Shown: in pieces, positions 22,890 to 35,042 of the stretch
Numbering within the stretch: position 1 is the first letter of the stretch
Layout of the letters: each line of letters starts with the position of its first letter
Assembly: GCF_039555335.1 (NCBI RefSeq)
Contig: NC_092637.1
Coordinates: 37,970,526-38,034,525, forward strand
Reading direction: 5' to 3'
Source: Amphiura filiformis
Taxonomy: Eukaryota; Echinodermata; Ophiuroidea; Amphilepidida; Amphiuridae
DNA length: 64,000 bases
Program-made: the position numbers and the translations under genes
Notes under the pieces: model-generated
Told to the model about the DNA's origin: nothing
Seen by the model: only the letters and a program-made list of their open reading frames with translations
The model's database searches: none

Positions 22890-25470
22890 AATGAGTGATA
22901 AGGGACTTGTAACGTAAGGTCATTTACTATAATGAGTGATAAGGGACTTGTAACGTAAGGTCATTTATTATAATGAGTGATAAGGGACTTGTAACGTACG
23001 GTCATTTACTATAATGAGTGATAAGTGACTTGTAACGTAAGGTCTTTTACTATAATGAGTGATAAGTGACTTGTAACGTAAGGTCATTTACTATAATGAG
23101 TGATAAGTGACTTGTAACGTAAGGTCATTTACTATAATGAGTGAAAAGTGACTTGTAACGTAAGGTCATTTACTATAATGAGTGATATGGGACTTGTAAC
23201 GTAATGTCATTTATTATATTATAATGAGTGATAAGGGACTTGTAACGTAAGGTCATTTATTATAATGAGTGATAAGGGAACGCGCGGTCATTTACTATAA
23301 TGAGTGATATGGGACTTGTAACGTAAGGTCATTTACTATAATGAGTGATAAGGGACTTGTAACGTACGGTCATTTACTATAATGAGTGATAAGGGACTTG
23401 TAACGTAATGTCATTTACTATAATGAGTGATAAGGGACTTGTAACGTAAGGTCATTTACTATAATGAGTGATAAGGGACTTGTAACGTAAGGTCATTTAC
23501 TATAATGAGTGATAAGTGACTTGTAACGTAATGTCATTTACTGTAATGAATGATAAGGGACTTGTAACGTAAGGTCATTTACTATAATGAGTGATAAGTG
23601 ACTTGTAACGTAAGGTCATTTACTATAATGAGTGATAAGTGACTTGTAACGTAAGGTCATTTACTATAATGAGTGATAAGGGACTTGTAACGTACGGTCA
23701 TTTACTATAATGAGTGATAAGGGACATGTAACGTAATGTCATTTACTATAATGAGTGATAAGGGACTTGTAACGTAAGGTCATTTACTATAATGAGTGAT
23801 AAGTGACTTGTAACGTAAGGTGTTTTACTATAATGAGTGATAAGTGACTTGTAACGTAAGGTTATTTACTATAATGAGTGATATGGGACTTGTAACGTAA
23901 TGTCATTTATTATATTATAATGAGTGATAAGGGACTTGTAACGTAAGGTCATTTATTATAATGAGTGATAAGGGAACGCACGGTCATTTACTATAATGAG
24001 TGATATGGGACTTGTAACGTAAGGTCATTTACTATAATGAGTGATAAGGGACTTGTAACGTACGGTCATTTACTATAATGAGTGATAAGGGACTTGTAAC
24101 GTAATGTCATTTACTATAATGAGTGATAAGGGACTTGTAACGTAAGGTCATTTACTATAATGAGTGATAAGGGACTTGTAACGTAAGGTCATTTACTATA
24201 ATGAGTGATAAGTGACTTGTAACGTAAGGTCATTTACTGTAATGAATGATAAGGGACTTGTAACGTAAGGTCATTTACTATAATGAGTGATAAGTGACTT
24301 GTAACGTAAGGTCATTTACTATAATGAGTGATAAGTGACTTGTAACGTAAGGTCATTTACTATAATGAGTGATAAGGGACTTGTAACGTACGGTCATTTA
24401 CTATAATGAGTGATAAGGGACTTGTAACGTAATGTCATTTACTATAATGAGTGATAAGGGACTTGTAACGTAAGGTCATTTACTATAATGAGTGATAAGG
24501 GACTTGTAACGTAAGGTCATTTACTATAATGAATGATAAGTGACTTGTAACGTAAGGTCATTTACTGTAATGAATGATAAGGGACTTGTAACGTAAGGTC
24601 ATTTACTATAATGAGTGGTAAGTGACTTGTAACGTAAGGTCATTTACTATAATGAGTGATAAGTGACTTGTAACGTAAGGTCATTTACTATAATGAGTGA
24701 TAAGGGACTTGTAACGTACGGTCATTTACTATAATGAGTGATAAGGGACTTGTAACGTAATGTCATTTACTATAATGAGTGATAAGGGACTTGTAACGTA
24801 AGGTCATTTACTGTAATGAATGATAAGGGACTTGTAACGTAAGGTCATTTACTATAATGAGTGATAAGGGACTTGTAACGTAAGGTCATTTACTATAATG
24901 AGTGATAAGTGACTTGTAACGTAAGTCATTTACTATAATGAGTGATAAGGGACTTGTAACGTAAGGTCATTTACTATAATGAGTGATAAGTGACTTGTAA
25001 CGTAAGGTCATTTACTATAATGAGTGATAAGTGACTTGTAACGTAATGTCATTTACTATAATGAGTGATAAGTGACTTGTAACGTAAGGTCATTTACTAT
25101 AATGAGTGATAAGTGACTTGTAACGTAAGGTCATTTACTATAATGAGTGATAAGTGACTTGTAACGTAAGGTCATTTACTATAATGAGTGATAAGTGACT
25201 TGTAACGTAAGGTCATTTACTATAATGAGTGATAAGTGACTTGTAACGTAAGGTCATTTACTATAATGAGTGATAAGGGACTTGTAACGTAAGGTCATTT
25301 ACTATAATAAGTGATAAGTGACTTGTAACGTAAGTTGATTTACTATAATGAGTGATAAGGGACTTGTAACGTAAGGTCATTTACTATAATGAGTGATAAG
25401 TGACTTGTAACGTAAGGTCATTTACTATAATTAGTGATAAGGGACTTATAACGTAAGGTCATTTACTATT
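22890..25470. repeat. 41-bp minisatellite, about 63 units, with higher-order repeats
   Basis: The unit begins AATGAGTGATAAGGGACTTG and continues TAACGTAAGGTCATTTACTAT (41 nt). Variants are GGG/GTG at unit position 13-15, AAGG/ACGG/AATG before TCATTT, and rare ATATGGG units. A distinctive set (ATATGGG unit, TTATTATATT insertion, short GGGAACGC unit, CTGTAATGAATG unit) occurs at 23184, 23276, 23541 and again at 23880, 23972, 24237, each 696 nt apart. There is no coding frame. Confidence 0.97.
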
Positions 25471-25482
25471 ATTCCATTGTAT

Positions 25483-25557
25483 TTAATATTTAAACTTTAA
25501 GCGTGGTATCTGGAAGTCGTCTTCGACTTGGTAGACCATAGACGGGTCAGATCTCAT
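25483..25557 (-). CDS. Candidate terminal exon of CAP copy A (unconfirmed)
   Basis: Downstream of an acceptor-like TTTTGATACAG (minus strand) is a 24-codon open frame, MRSDP...LKFKY then TAA. It is kept with the same acceptor and stop at 55849-55923 in copy B, with four substitutions in 75 nt. It would follow the 28981-29017 exon, but that exon ends in phase 2 with TG, so a direct join creates TGA at the junction. Either the protein ends there or another exon is missing. Confidence 0.3.
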   Translation of the reverse strand: MRSDPSMVYQVEDDFQIPRLKFKY

Positions 25558-28500
25558 CTGTATCAAAATGCAAACATACGACATGTTATTAAAAACGCTT
25601 TAGATGAACAAAATTCACGTGATCCGTACATTTTAGGAACATATCTTGTTTTGCAGGGAGGAATGGAGAATATAATGTTTGGTTGGAAATTGCATTCCGC
25701 TTTGCGTTCGCTCACAAGAATGGTTCCCCTTTATATCAAAATTCTAATTACAAATTTTAATTTCCTAAAACAAAAAACGTGTTGCCTTTTCTCCTCCATG
25801 CCTGTGATAAAAAATATTGATTGGTCACTGATACACAATCTCAACCGATTATTTTGTTCTGCTTAGCTCACTCGTCATTTAACATGTTTAATGAGGCAAT
25901 ACAAACGATCGAATTTGGTGTTTAAATGAGCACAATTTTGAGTTACACCTTTTCAATGTAAAATTAATTTTCTCGGCCAAATGAAAAGCAATAATTTTCA
26001 TTTTTTCAGTAAATGTCAGGAAAAACTGTAATGCTTGATACTGTATTTTTTTTTCAAATCCTAGTGTTAAACTTAGGCGTGAAATTCAGTCATTTAGTGT
26101 AAGAGTAATATAGTTCATTCGCTAATGAAGGATTTTCCCCAACTTTCTAACGCACATCACCGTGAGCAATATATCATAGTTTTGTCAGAATTTCCGTTTT
26201 GATTTCAACATTTTTTACTGCCGGCTGAAAATTTTCAAAATCCACGCGCGAAATCTGAGGCTAATATTAGCATTGTGGATCGATATCTCTGGGTGCCCGG
26301 CCTGGCTACAGTGTTGCCAGAACTTCAATATAGTAAAGAAATTCCCAGGCCTAGCGCTCCTATGACACTGATCATGTTATGAGGATCTTTCCTCACGTGA
26401 GTGATTAATTATTTGATTTCATCATCACCGTGATCATCGGACCAATGTGTTGAAATTTGCTTCTCCTCAAAACAACTTTGCCCAACATTTGGTAAAAAAA
26501 ATCAACAATCTTACAGCTTACAATTGGGCAATATTTTAAACAAACCGTTCATTTACAAAACATAAATATTACGCTGTATGTTTTATCAAGCAAAATTGTT
26601 TCGAACACACTTCCAAATAACCTTCGTAACATCCCCAGACTTTCGTTATTTAAACACCAGCTTAAATCCAATTTTTGTAAATTGATTGTTTTTATGTTTG
26701 TTTGTCAATTTCGTGCTTTACGCGCTTTGAGTTCCTCATCGGAAGATTTATTGTGCCTTATAAGAACCATTCATTATCATTGTTAATTTAAACAGGTTTT
26801 TTTTAAAAAAAAAAAAGGTTCAAGCAATTAATTAAAAATTGCTTGCCTAAAAACAGAATAACTTGTATGTTAATACTTGACCTAGTGTTTCAATTGTCAT
26901 GAAGGTGACTGGGTATGGTGCCTTTTGTTTGTGTTTGTTTGAAATTGCTTTTGGAAACCCACCGAAAGTCATAATGAAGCAGCCAAAACAATGCTTGGTT
27001 AAACATGGAAGTTTATAAAAACCTATTAAATGACCTAAAGGAAAAACAACATTTGTGGCAACAATGAGCCTTGCATTGAAAGTCATGGTTAAAATGTGTT
27101 GAGTACCACCCCTACCATCCCTACATACACCCCCACTACCCACCTCACACACCTCTGCACCCACCCCACCCCCATAGGCCTACATAATATTACATGTATA
27201 CCGTTACATAATAATATTTATATTATATAGCACAGCTATAGCTATACATTTAGAAAGTAGGTCCTTTAGCGCTAAATTATGACAAATAGGCCTACATGTC
27301 CAATTAAAAACAAACCCGAACACAAGTCCGAAGGGTGTAATGAAAATGCCAACCCGCGATACAAAATTCACCTGGAGATAGGAGGGACAGAAAATTAAAA
27401 TCCCCTATAATAACTTTTTTTTTTTTTTTTGGACAGTGGATTTTCCCATGGACCTCATCCTGGGTAAATAAATAAATAAACAAACAAACAAACAGACAAA
27501 ATGGTTTTCATAATCATGGAATCCATAGGCCCTATAAATTGAAATTGCAGGCTATCATGGTAGCAAATTTCAAAATTCACCTCATTTACCAGAACACCCA
27601 ATTGGGGATTTGGGCTACCAAATCGCTGGTCGGGCAATCCTGGCTTTCAATGGAAAAGCGACCTGGATGACAATCAATGGAAATATCGATTATTTCTGCT
27701 GGTTGATCTCGAGATAAAGTACTGAGTTTGACATTTTCGGAGCATGAAGGGAAAAAAAGGTAAAATAAAAACGGAATTTCTGACAAAACTATAATATAAT
27801 AGACCCACGCGATGTGCCTTACAGAGGTGGGAAATATCTTTCTTTAGCCAACTATATTAGTTTGAGACGCTAAAAATGAATTCCGTAAAAAGCTCACGGG
27901 CGAACTAAAGGCCTATAAAAATCTAAAATATCACACTTAAAGACACAATTTGATGCTTAATTTTTACACCAGGATTTAACAAAAAAAATGTATATCCAAG
28001 CACTATGTTTTTAACTGACATTACTGAAGAAAAAAATATTGCTTTATATTTGACCGAGAAAATTAATTTCATAGCAAAAAGGTGTATCTCTGAATTGTGC
28101 TGATTTTAACATGTACGATCGACTTTTAGCGCGACTAAGCAGAACAAAAGAATCGGTTGTCCTGCGTTCTGAGTGTACATAGCATGAGGCTGATTAAAAA
28201 AAAACCCTGATAGCGAGACCAATAATATTGGGCGTAAAGCATCCAATTTTATCATTATTATGTTGAATTCAATTATTTTCACACATTTGGATTCATCAAA
28301 ACATAAAAATGGTCATAATCGGTCAAATAATATAGGAGCTACAGCAAATTATACGAGATTGATAGAAGAATGAAAGAAGAAGAAAGCGGCGGCGGCTAAA
28401 AGAGACCAATGAAAAACAATAGTCCAGCCGAAGCTCGGATGAACTCATTTGGTTAAGAAATGGTAAGGTTAAGGTTATTAATTATTTTAAACTGTTGTGA

Positions 28501-28980
28501 TTTGGTAGTTCACAGCATCTTACGAATGGTAGTGAGCTTTTGGCAAAACTACATTGCTCAATTCATAGCGAGCGTGTAGAAGAATTAAAATATCACAGAT
28601 ATACTTTTATAGGTGCTGCGGTTCTTGAGTTACGTTGTAAAGAGGGCTGAAACAACAACACTTTTGTAAAACGTACATAACTCATTAACAACAATAAATT
28701 AAGCAAGTTTGCAAAGTATACGATTTGAAGAATGGACTTTTACAAAACATCAAGGTGTTAATTTTCAATAATATATTGAACTAGGTAATGAAAATCGATT
28801 TTTAGGTTGCTTCGACCAACAATACCTCGTCTACCCTTAAGAGTAATATACTCAAGCTGCTCAAGATTATGAATACTTGTGATTGCGATTATATGAAAGC
28901 ATGCACAATTGTAGGTTTTGCCTACCCTTCAAATTGCCCAAAATAGTTTCGAAAATCTTCTTTGATCCATGTAAACTTAC
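25558..28980 (-). other. Copy A 3' intron/flank with retrotransposon debris
   Basis: 25470-25700 matches 55836-56040. The remaining ~2.9 kb has almost no counterpart in copy B and is insertion-derived. It includes a non-LTR retrotransposon tail (26603-26760) and a tail ending GGACCTCATCCTGGGTAAAT then (AAAT/AAAC)n at 27448-27500. No exon was found. Confidence 0.55.
26603..26760 (+). mobile_element. Remnant of a non-LTR retrotransposon C-terminus
   Basis: One plus-strand frame reads VSNTLPNNLRNIPRLSLF then KHQLKSNF. This is the conserved tail of many LINE reverse transcriptases (pattern LPxxIRxxxSLxxFKxxLK). No upstream RT palm motifs remain in frame, so it is a 5'-truncated relic. Confidence 0.6.
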
Positions 28981-29017
28981 CATTCATTACACGGTGGTTC
29001 GCTTCCAGTTGCCACTC
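28981..29017 (-). CDS. Tail exon of copy A (exon 10)
   Basis: Acceptor TCATTGCAG-like and donor GTAAGTTTAC flank 37 nt reading VATGSEPPCNE. The copy B exon at 56519-56555 is the same length and reads AATGNEPPCNE. It ends in phase 2 with a strong donor, so at least one more exon follows. Confidence 0.75.
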
Positions 29018-32000
29018 CTGCAATGAAACAAAATGGGGATAAAATATCATAAACAAATATGACTATTCATACTTCTATCTCTAGCGACATGCATCAGTTT
29101 TCACGTCGTAGATATGTTTGTCCTTGCCTATAGCATCTTCATTGGTGTCAAGATCTTTGCAAATTTAAACGACTATTATTATATGACGGTGTTCGTCAAA
29201 CAGAGGCATAGCAAGCTTTCTTGGTCGAAGTGGGGCGCAAATAAATATCTCGGGGGGCGGGGGCGAAAAATATTTCCCGCTTGCATCATTTAAAAATTGG
29301 GGGGAAATATATATCTACAATATGAAAGGTATAATTTTCATATGATCGTCGGCTATCTGTAAGCAATCTGCTAATTAAAAATGAAAACATCAGAAAGAGC
29401 AACTTCTACACTTGTAAATGAACAAAGAATGGTTGCAATTGCTCGCATCAAACTCTAGTTATACTCATTTGAATACAACCACCCATTTTTGTAGCTGCAC
29501 GTGGTTTCATTTCCCAAGTACCTATTGTATTGATTGGTAAGGCGCGATATTCAAATGCAAATAAAGTTACGTGGCAGGTGTGGTTTTGATAAATAATTCC
29601 TACCTGTTAAAGGGTTCTTTTCAATTTGAATTTTGCCTCATTGCACTACATTATAATGAAACGGGCCAAATGACAACATGGCACAACAATTTACCGCACG
29701 GGAGCGCACGTTTCTGTCGACGAAATATCATGAAAATCAGCGTCTTTTTCGTCTCCAATTTCCCACAGCTAATCGGATTCCATGTAAGCATAGACCTTCA
29801 TGTAAGGAGCAGTATATAAGAATGTGAACAAGCTCAATGTGCACGGGACACTAAGGAACAGACAGCCGGAAGCTTCAGGCAGATCACCTACTGCTAGATC
29901 ACAAGTGAACATTGCTAGAGTTAGACATGTGTTACAGCAATATCCAAAGATCAGCTCAAGACGCAATCCTTAACCCAACATTCCCAATCAAGTTTCTGCC
30001 GGATCGTTCGTAAAGACTTGAATTGGTATCCCTACAAACTACAGTACCGCCATGGACTTCATCCTGGGGACGCTGTTTGTAATTAATTAAAAGCAAAATT
30101 GCCAATTCAACAATAAATCCTGTTAGCACTTTGTTGATTCGAAATTGAAGAGGATGAAAATCAATCAGCCGTGTGCAGCTACAAATATGGTTGGTTATAT
30201 TCAAATGAGTTTAACTTTAGTTTGCTGTGAGCAATTGCAACAATTCTTTTTTTATTTAGATGTGTAAAATTTGCGCTTTCCAATGATATTTTCATTTTTT
30301 GCAGATTTCTTACAGATCTCTCTAGTTATAGCCACTCAAGCATGAGTTTACTTCTTTTTGACTCAGCCTGTATATCAAAAATTTTAAAATTATGCTCATA
30401 TAGAGGTATGCTAGAAATAATTTTCAGCAAAATTTGAGGGGATGATGTTGATGTGGTTGGAATGACATATATGTGAGTAGGCAAACTGATGTTTTTAAAG
30501 CAAAGTCATCGAGACCCAAAGCCAATATCTCTCCGAAATGTTGCCCAAGAACATATTTCCAACACACCTGAAGTTGATGGTGGGGCAAAATGTCTGACAT
30601 TGGTTTTCAGGGGGTCAAAATGTACAAAAATGTACAATTGGAGTTTTGCATGGGTAATATCTCAGCTAAAAGTATTCTAATAGGCTCAATATTGGATAAG
30701 AGTAATGTCCTACCAAAGGGCTCTGACTGGCAAAAAAAAAATGGACAGTAAAATTATTTTTACTTTTGAAGTTCTGACTTCAAAAGTTGGTCCTGGATGG
30801 ACGAAGTTGCATTTTGAGGGCCCTATATCTTTTAAAGTAAAGAAGTCACAAATTTTCTGATGCCAGATTTGAATGGACCTTTTATGAATGACATTTATGG
30901 ACCTCCAAACATAGTCTGTAACGTTGAGACACATTTTTACGCTGAACCCCTAAATTTCAAATTGATGCCACGGGAAAACGAAATGGAGTATGAAGCTCAA
31001 ATTTTCAGGATTTTACTTTCTCATCAATATCTACCACCACACAGAAAAAAAAAATTGAAGAGGTGCTGCGGTGCACATACCTGGAGTTGACATGGAATGG
31101 CTCTATAAGAAGTCGAAGCAGAGTTGTTTTAGAAATTGAACACACGAAGTCTAGTCCTCAAATTTGACATTTTGTGTTTAGGTCTTAAACATGTTTAGAA
31201 ACGTAGTGAAAGTGTTTAAAGTCTAAATAGTGATAAGCCCACGTGGTATAGTCGTTATTAATGCATTATTGCTCTCCTCTATTATCAATATTTTTTGGTA
31301 CTGAGATGACAGGCCTGCCAAATAGTCTAAACCTGTATTTCAAGCTATTTTGAAAACAGATATGGGTAATACGTTTACTCACCGCAATCACCACACATAA
31401 CTGGACAATGTTTAGCAATTAAATAGTAGTAGCTCTGGCATGAACCACTGTAACCTGACCAACACCAGCTATAGCCGACTTCATCCTTACATTCCTCTGC
31501 AAAAAAAAATGTGATTCTTATTATTCGTTAACAAACATTTGAAACAAATTATAAAAATACTTTATTATGGTGACATTCTTTATGTGATGCTCTCATATTA
31601 CCACTAAGCCTAAGCCGTTTTATTTTGTGTCATGAGTATTGCAAGAACTACTGCAGTGGGCCTCAACTCATAAAGGTGTAATGCTCCTGGGGCAATATAC
31701 TCCTAGGACACTAAAATATAGTGCTCTGGAACCCGGATCAGGAGCATAATGATCCTGCGACACAAAATATTTCACTAGCACCAATATTTCATTTGCACCA
31801 CGAAGGTTCGAAACCCGGCCACTCCCGACAACTTTATGTACATTTAGTTTCTAGTCCATACTCGCCGCCGAGCGTTTTTTTCGGGTTCTTCGGTTTCACC
31901 GTGTTTCTAAAACTGGACTTTCTTCCATTGTGAAGTTTCGGGCTAATTTCCGTATTGAATATAATTGTACAATGTACATGATGTACCGGTATAGATAATA

Positions 32001-34943
32001 AGACAAATAGAAAGCTGAAGCAAATCCATACAAACAAATAAATAAACAAGTGTTGCTGGAAAAACAATACTTAAGCATAATTATAGCAGAATCTCGTGAT
32101 CCTAACATCCTCTTTTTATGACGTTTTTCAGTAGATATGCACGAAAAAAACTTATTCTCAAAATTTCATTTGATTCCGGTTTTGCGTTTGCGGGTTATGC
32201 ATGATTATGTGTATGACACTGCTCCATAGGCCACTGTTGTAATTCAAATTTGACGATATTTTTGCTAAAGAAATTATAAAAATCTCAACTTTTTTTAGAA
32301 CAGTGGGAGGATGAGGCTGTGGATCAAGAAATGCACTTTTAACTACTGGTGAATTGGATTAACACGTAATCATATAATCTTCACAAACAATTCTAAATGT
32401 GTTATGTGTTGTCAAGGCAAAATAATGGCTCTCTAAACCCGTTGGAATTTGACAACGACCTTCACTGTAAGTGTGTTGCTTTTCAATTTGTAATAATATT
32501 GATACCCATCTATTTTGAACGTGACGCGTGTCCTGAACCGCCAGAGTTGACAAGTGATAACATTTGCTCTGTTGGTCTGAGATAATAAAAACTGCCGGGA
32601 AAAGATAGTCTGCATGGAGGAAGTGATACCAGATTTTATCAAACTACAGGTGCTATATACAAGCTTCATAATACACTAGCCCCTGTTATAAATTAAGACA
32701 AAGGTTTTGCACATTGAAGTTTGCAAATATTTTATGTGGTCTGCCATAGACACTACTGTATTATTTTGCCCTGTGTGAAACAACAGAGGGTGTCCTGAAT
32801 TAAATATATACGTGACGTCATAGGTCAACTCATCTACACCTGAGGATGTATACATTGTTCGAATCATTCATGACTCCAGTCCACTTTCTGTCGCATTTGT
32901 CAGGAGCTAATTTGCGGTCCACTGTGGTTGCAAAACAAATACGCGACCGACAAAAAGGGTTATTTTCGCACTATTGTATAGCCTCTTATAAGGTAATTTC
33001 GGCACCATTTTCTAAATTTCTCTATAAGCATGATAAGCCTACTTACCCTGGCAATCTGGTCCCCACCATCCATTCTGACAAGAACATGTGCATTCATTGT
33101 CATTCTTAGTGCCACAATTCTGACACTTAATGGGACAATCTGAGAAGAAGCAGTAAGAGCAGAATTAGTACATGAAGTACACGCTGCAACCAGGAAAACG
33201 TGTGCTTGACTGGTTGTAAGCAAAAAATCTGAATAATTTACAACATATACGACTGTTTGATGCACTTAAAAGTTTATTTTACCGTAAATTTTAGGGTTTC
33301 CGGGTTCTCCGTCTGACAAGTATAAATGCCATTCAGGTGCCTGCAGATGCAGATGATGTCCATGGAGCAAATAAAGCTCTGACTTCGTCTGGACAATCTA
33401 TTATGAGTTCTTCATGTAGACTGCCTAAGTCTACAAATTGTGGGCAGCCCCTTGCCAATGATATAGTAGATCGCCACTTATTTACTTAAGAAATGGCGGC
33501 TCTCAAAAGACTCAGTAAGGAGCAGTTTTATCCTGAAAATTGAAGAAGTCACAGCTAATCCTGACGAAAGCAGGACCCATGGAAACCATCAAATGTATAA
33601 ATTAAGAACATTAAAGCTTCGCACACAGCGAAAACAGCAACCAAGAACAGGACGGAAAAACGTCGGACTATATGCTGACCCTAATCCTAACTATATCCTG
33701 GCCCAAATCAAATATGAGAGATTGCTAAGCTTAAGCAAGTACATTTAAATGTTTTTAATCTATGAAAGCAGTCAATTTATTCAAAATCAAAATTTCTATC
33801 ATTCTTACCGCATGTGACGCCGTCTGTTTTACAATCTCCTGAAATATACACAAAGTAATGTAAATAAAAATGTCATTATTTGCTGAAACACGTGAAGTGT
33901 ACTCATTTATGTACACGATATGTATTTGTTACATTCAACTACCAGAAAATACATTCGGGCTAACAATGCTATTAAAAAATCGTGACTTTAAAATGTTCAC
34001 CTTTGTTTTGTTCTGTTTACCGAGTCATCAGCTATTGAAGTCGGTGATTTTACGTTAAGACTGTTAATCATTTTAAAACGTCTCTGAAAACTTATTTAAA
34101 ATTAGATACTAATGTTTTGTTATTATGTTTTTGTCTATGTATCTTTGTTTAAGCGCTTAGAGACTTCGGTGTAAAGCGCACAGCGTCATCATCCCTATAC
34201 CTTAGTGTCACAAATTGCCATGATAGTAGGGCGAATCCGCTAGTTCTTCAACAGCCGCGCATGGCGAGTTTGTTCGAGATGGGCCGATCGACTCAGACTT
34301 AGCACACCACCGGTTAAAATAAAAATACACGTTTCTTCCCCATTACGAATGTGGCGTGTCTGAAATGACTCATTTTTACGATCTGCGCATGCTCTTTTGC
34401 TTCTTTATTTGTCAGCTTTTGTTTTCAATACACTCACTGGAAGTTCGATCCACTAAGATACTATTATCATATTCTTCAACACATATATTTAACTGCAATT
34501 CCACCGAAAGATTTTAAATTGACCGAAAATAATGTGATGTATTCAACAGTTTGAGAATATATGATATCAAAAGTCGATTTTCATTATAACTAGGAATAAA
34601 ATCAATTTATCTCAATATGAAACCACGAGGAATGTGATCTTATTGTCCCTTAGTTTACAGACCATTGAAAGATTCGACCTTCAATAAGTCAGTGATAATA
34701 GGTTTAACTTGTATTTATTCATAAATGCATCGCTACTCAATTAGCGATTGGTTTTAGCCAACGATTGGTGTTTAACCAACATGGCCAATCACTCACCGAG
34801 CGCGGAGTGCAAGTATAAGCTTATATTGTAATAGAAGCTACTCTCAGCGGCCGATGGGCACTTTATAAAACACGTGCTTTGATGGCTATCCAAAATAATT
34901 CTTTAGCTGGCGCGGACGATGTGAAGCGCTATATAAGCATGGT

Positions 34944-35042
<99 letters not shown>

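Noticed and set aside
22890..25470. CRISPR-like array
   Set aside because: The units are contiguous 41-bp tandem repeats without unique spacers, in a eukaryotic genome.
25528..25866. 112-codon plus-strand frame
   Set aside because: It begins in the block duplicated at 55836-56040, where the frame is broken by indels, so it is not conserved as protein.
32960..33265. 101-codon minus-strand frame across 33047-33139
   Set aside because: It is out of frame with the EGF cysteines; the same exon read one base over gives a clear EGF-like module matching copy B.
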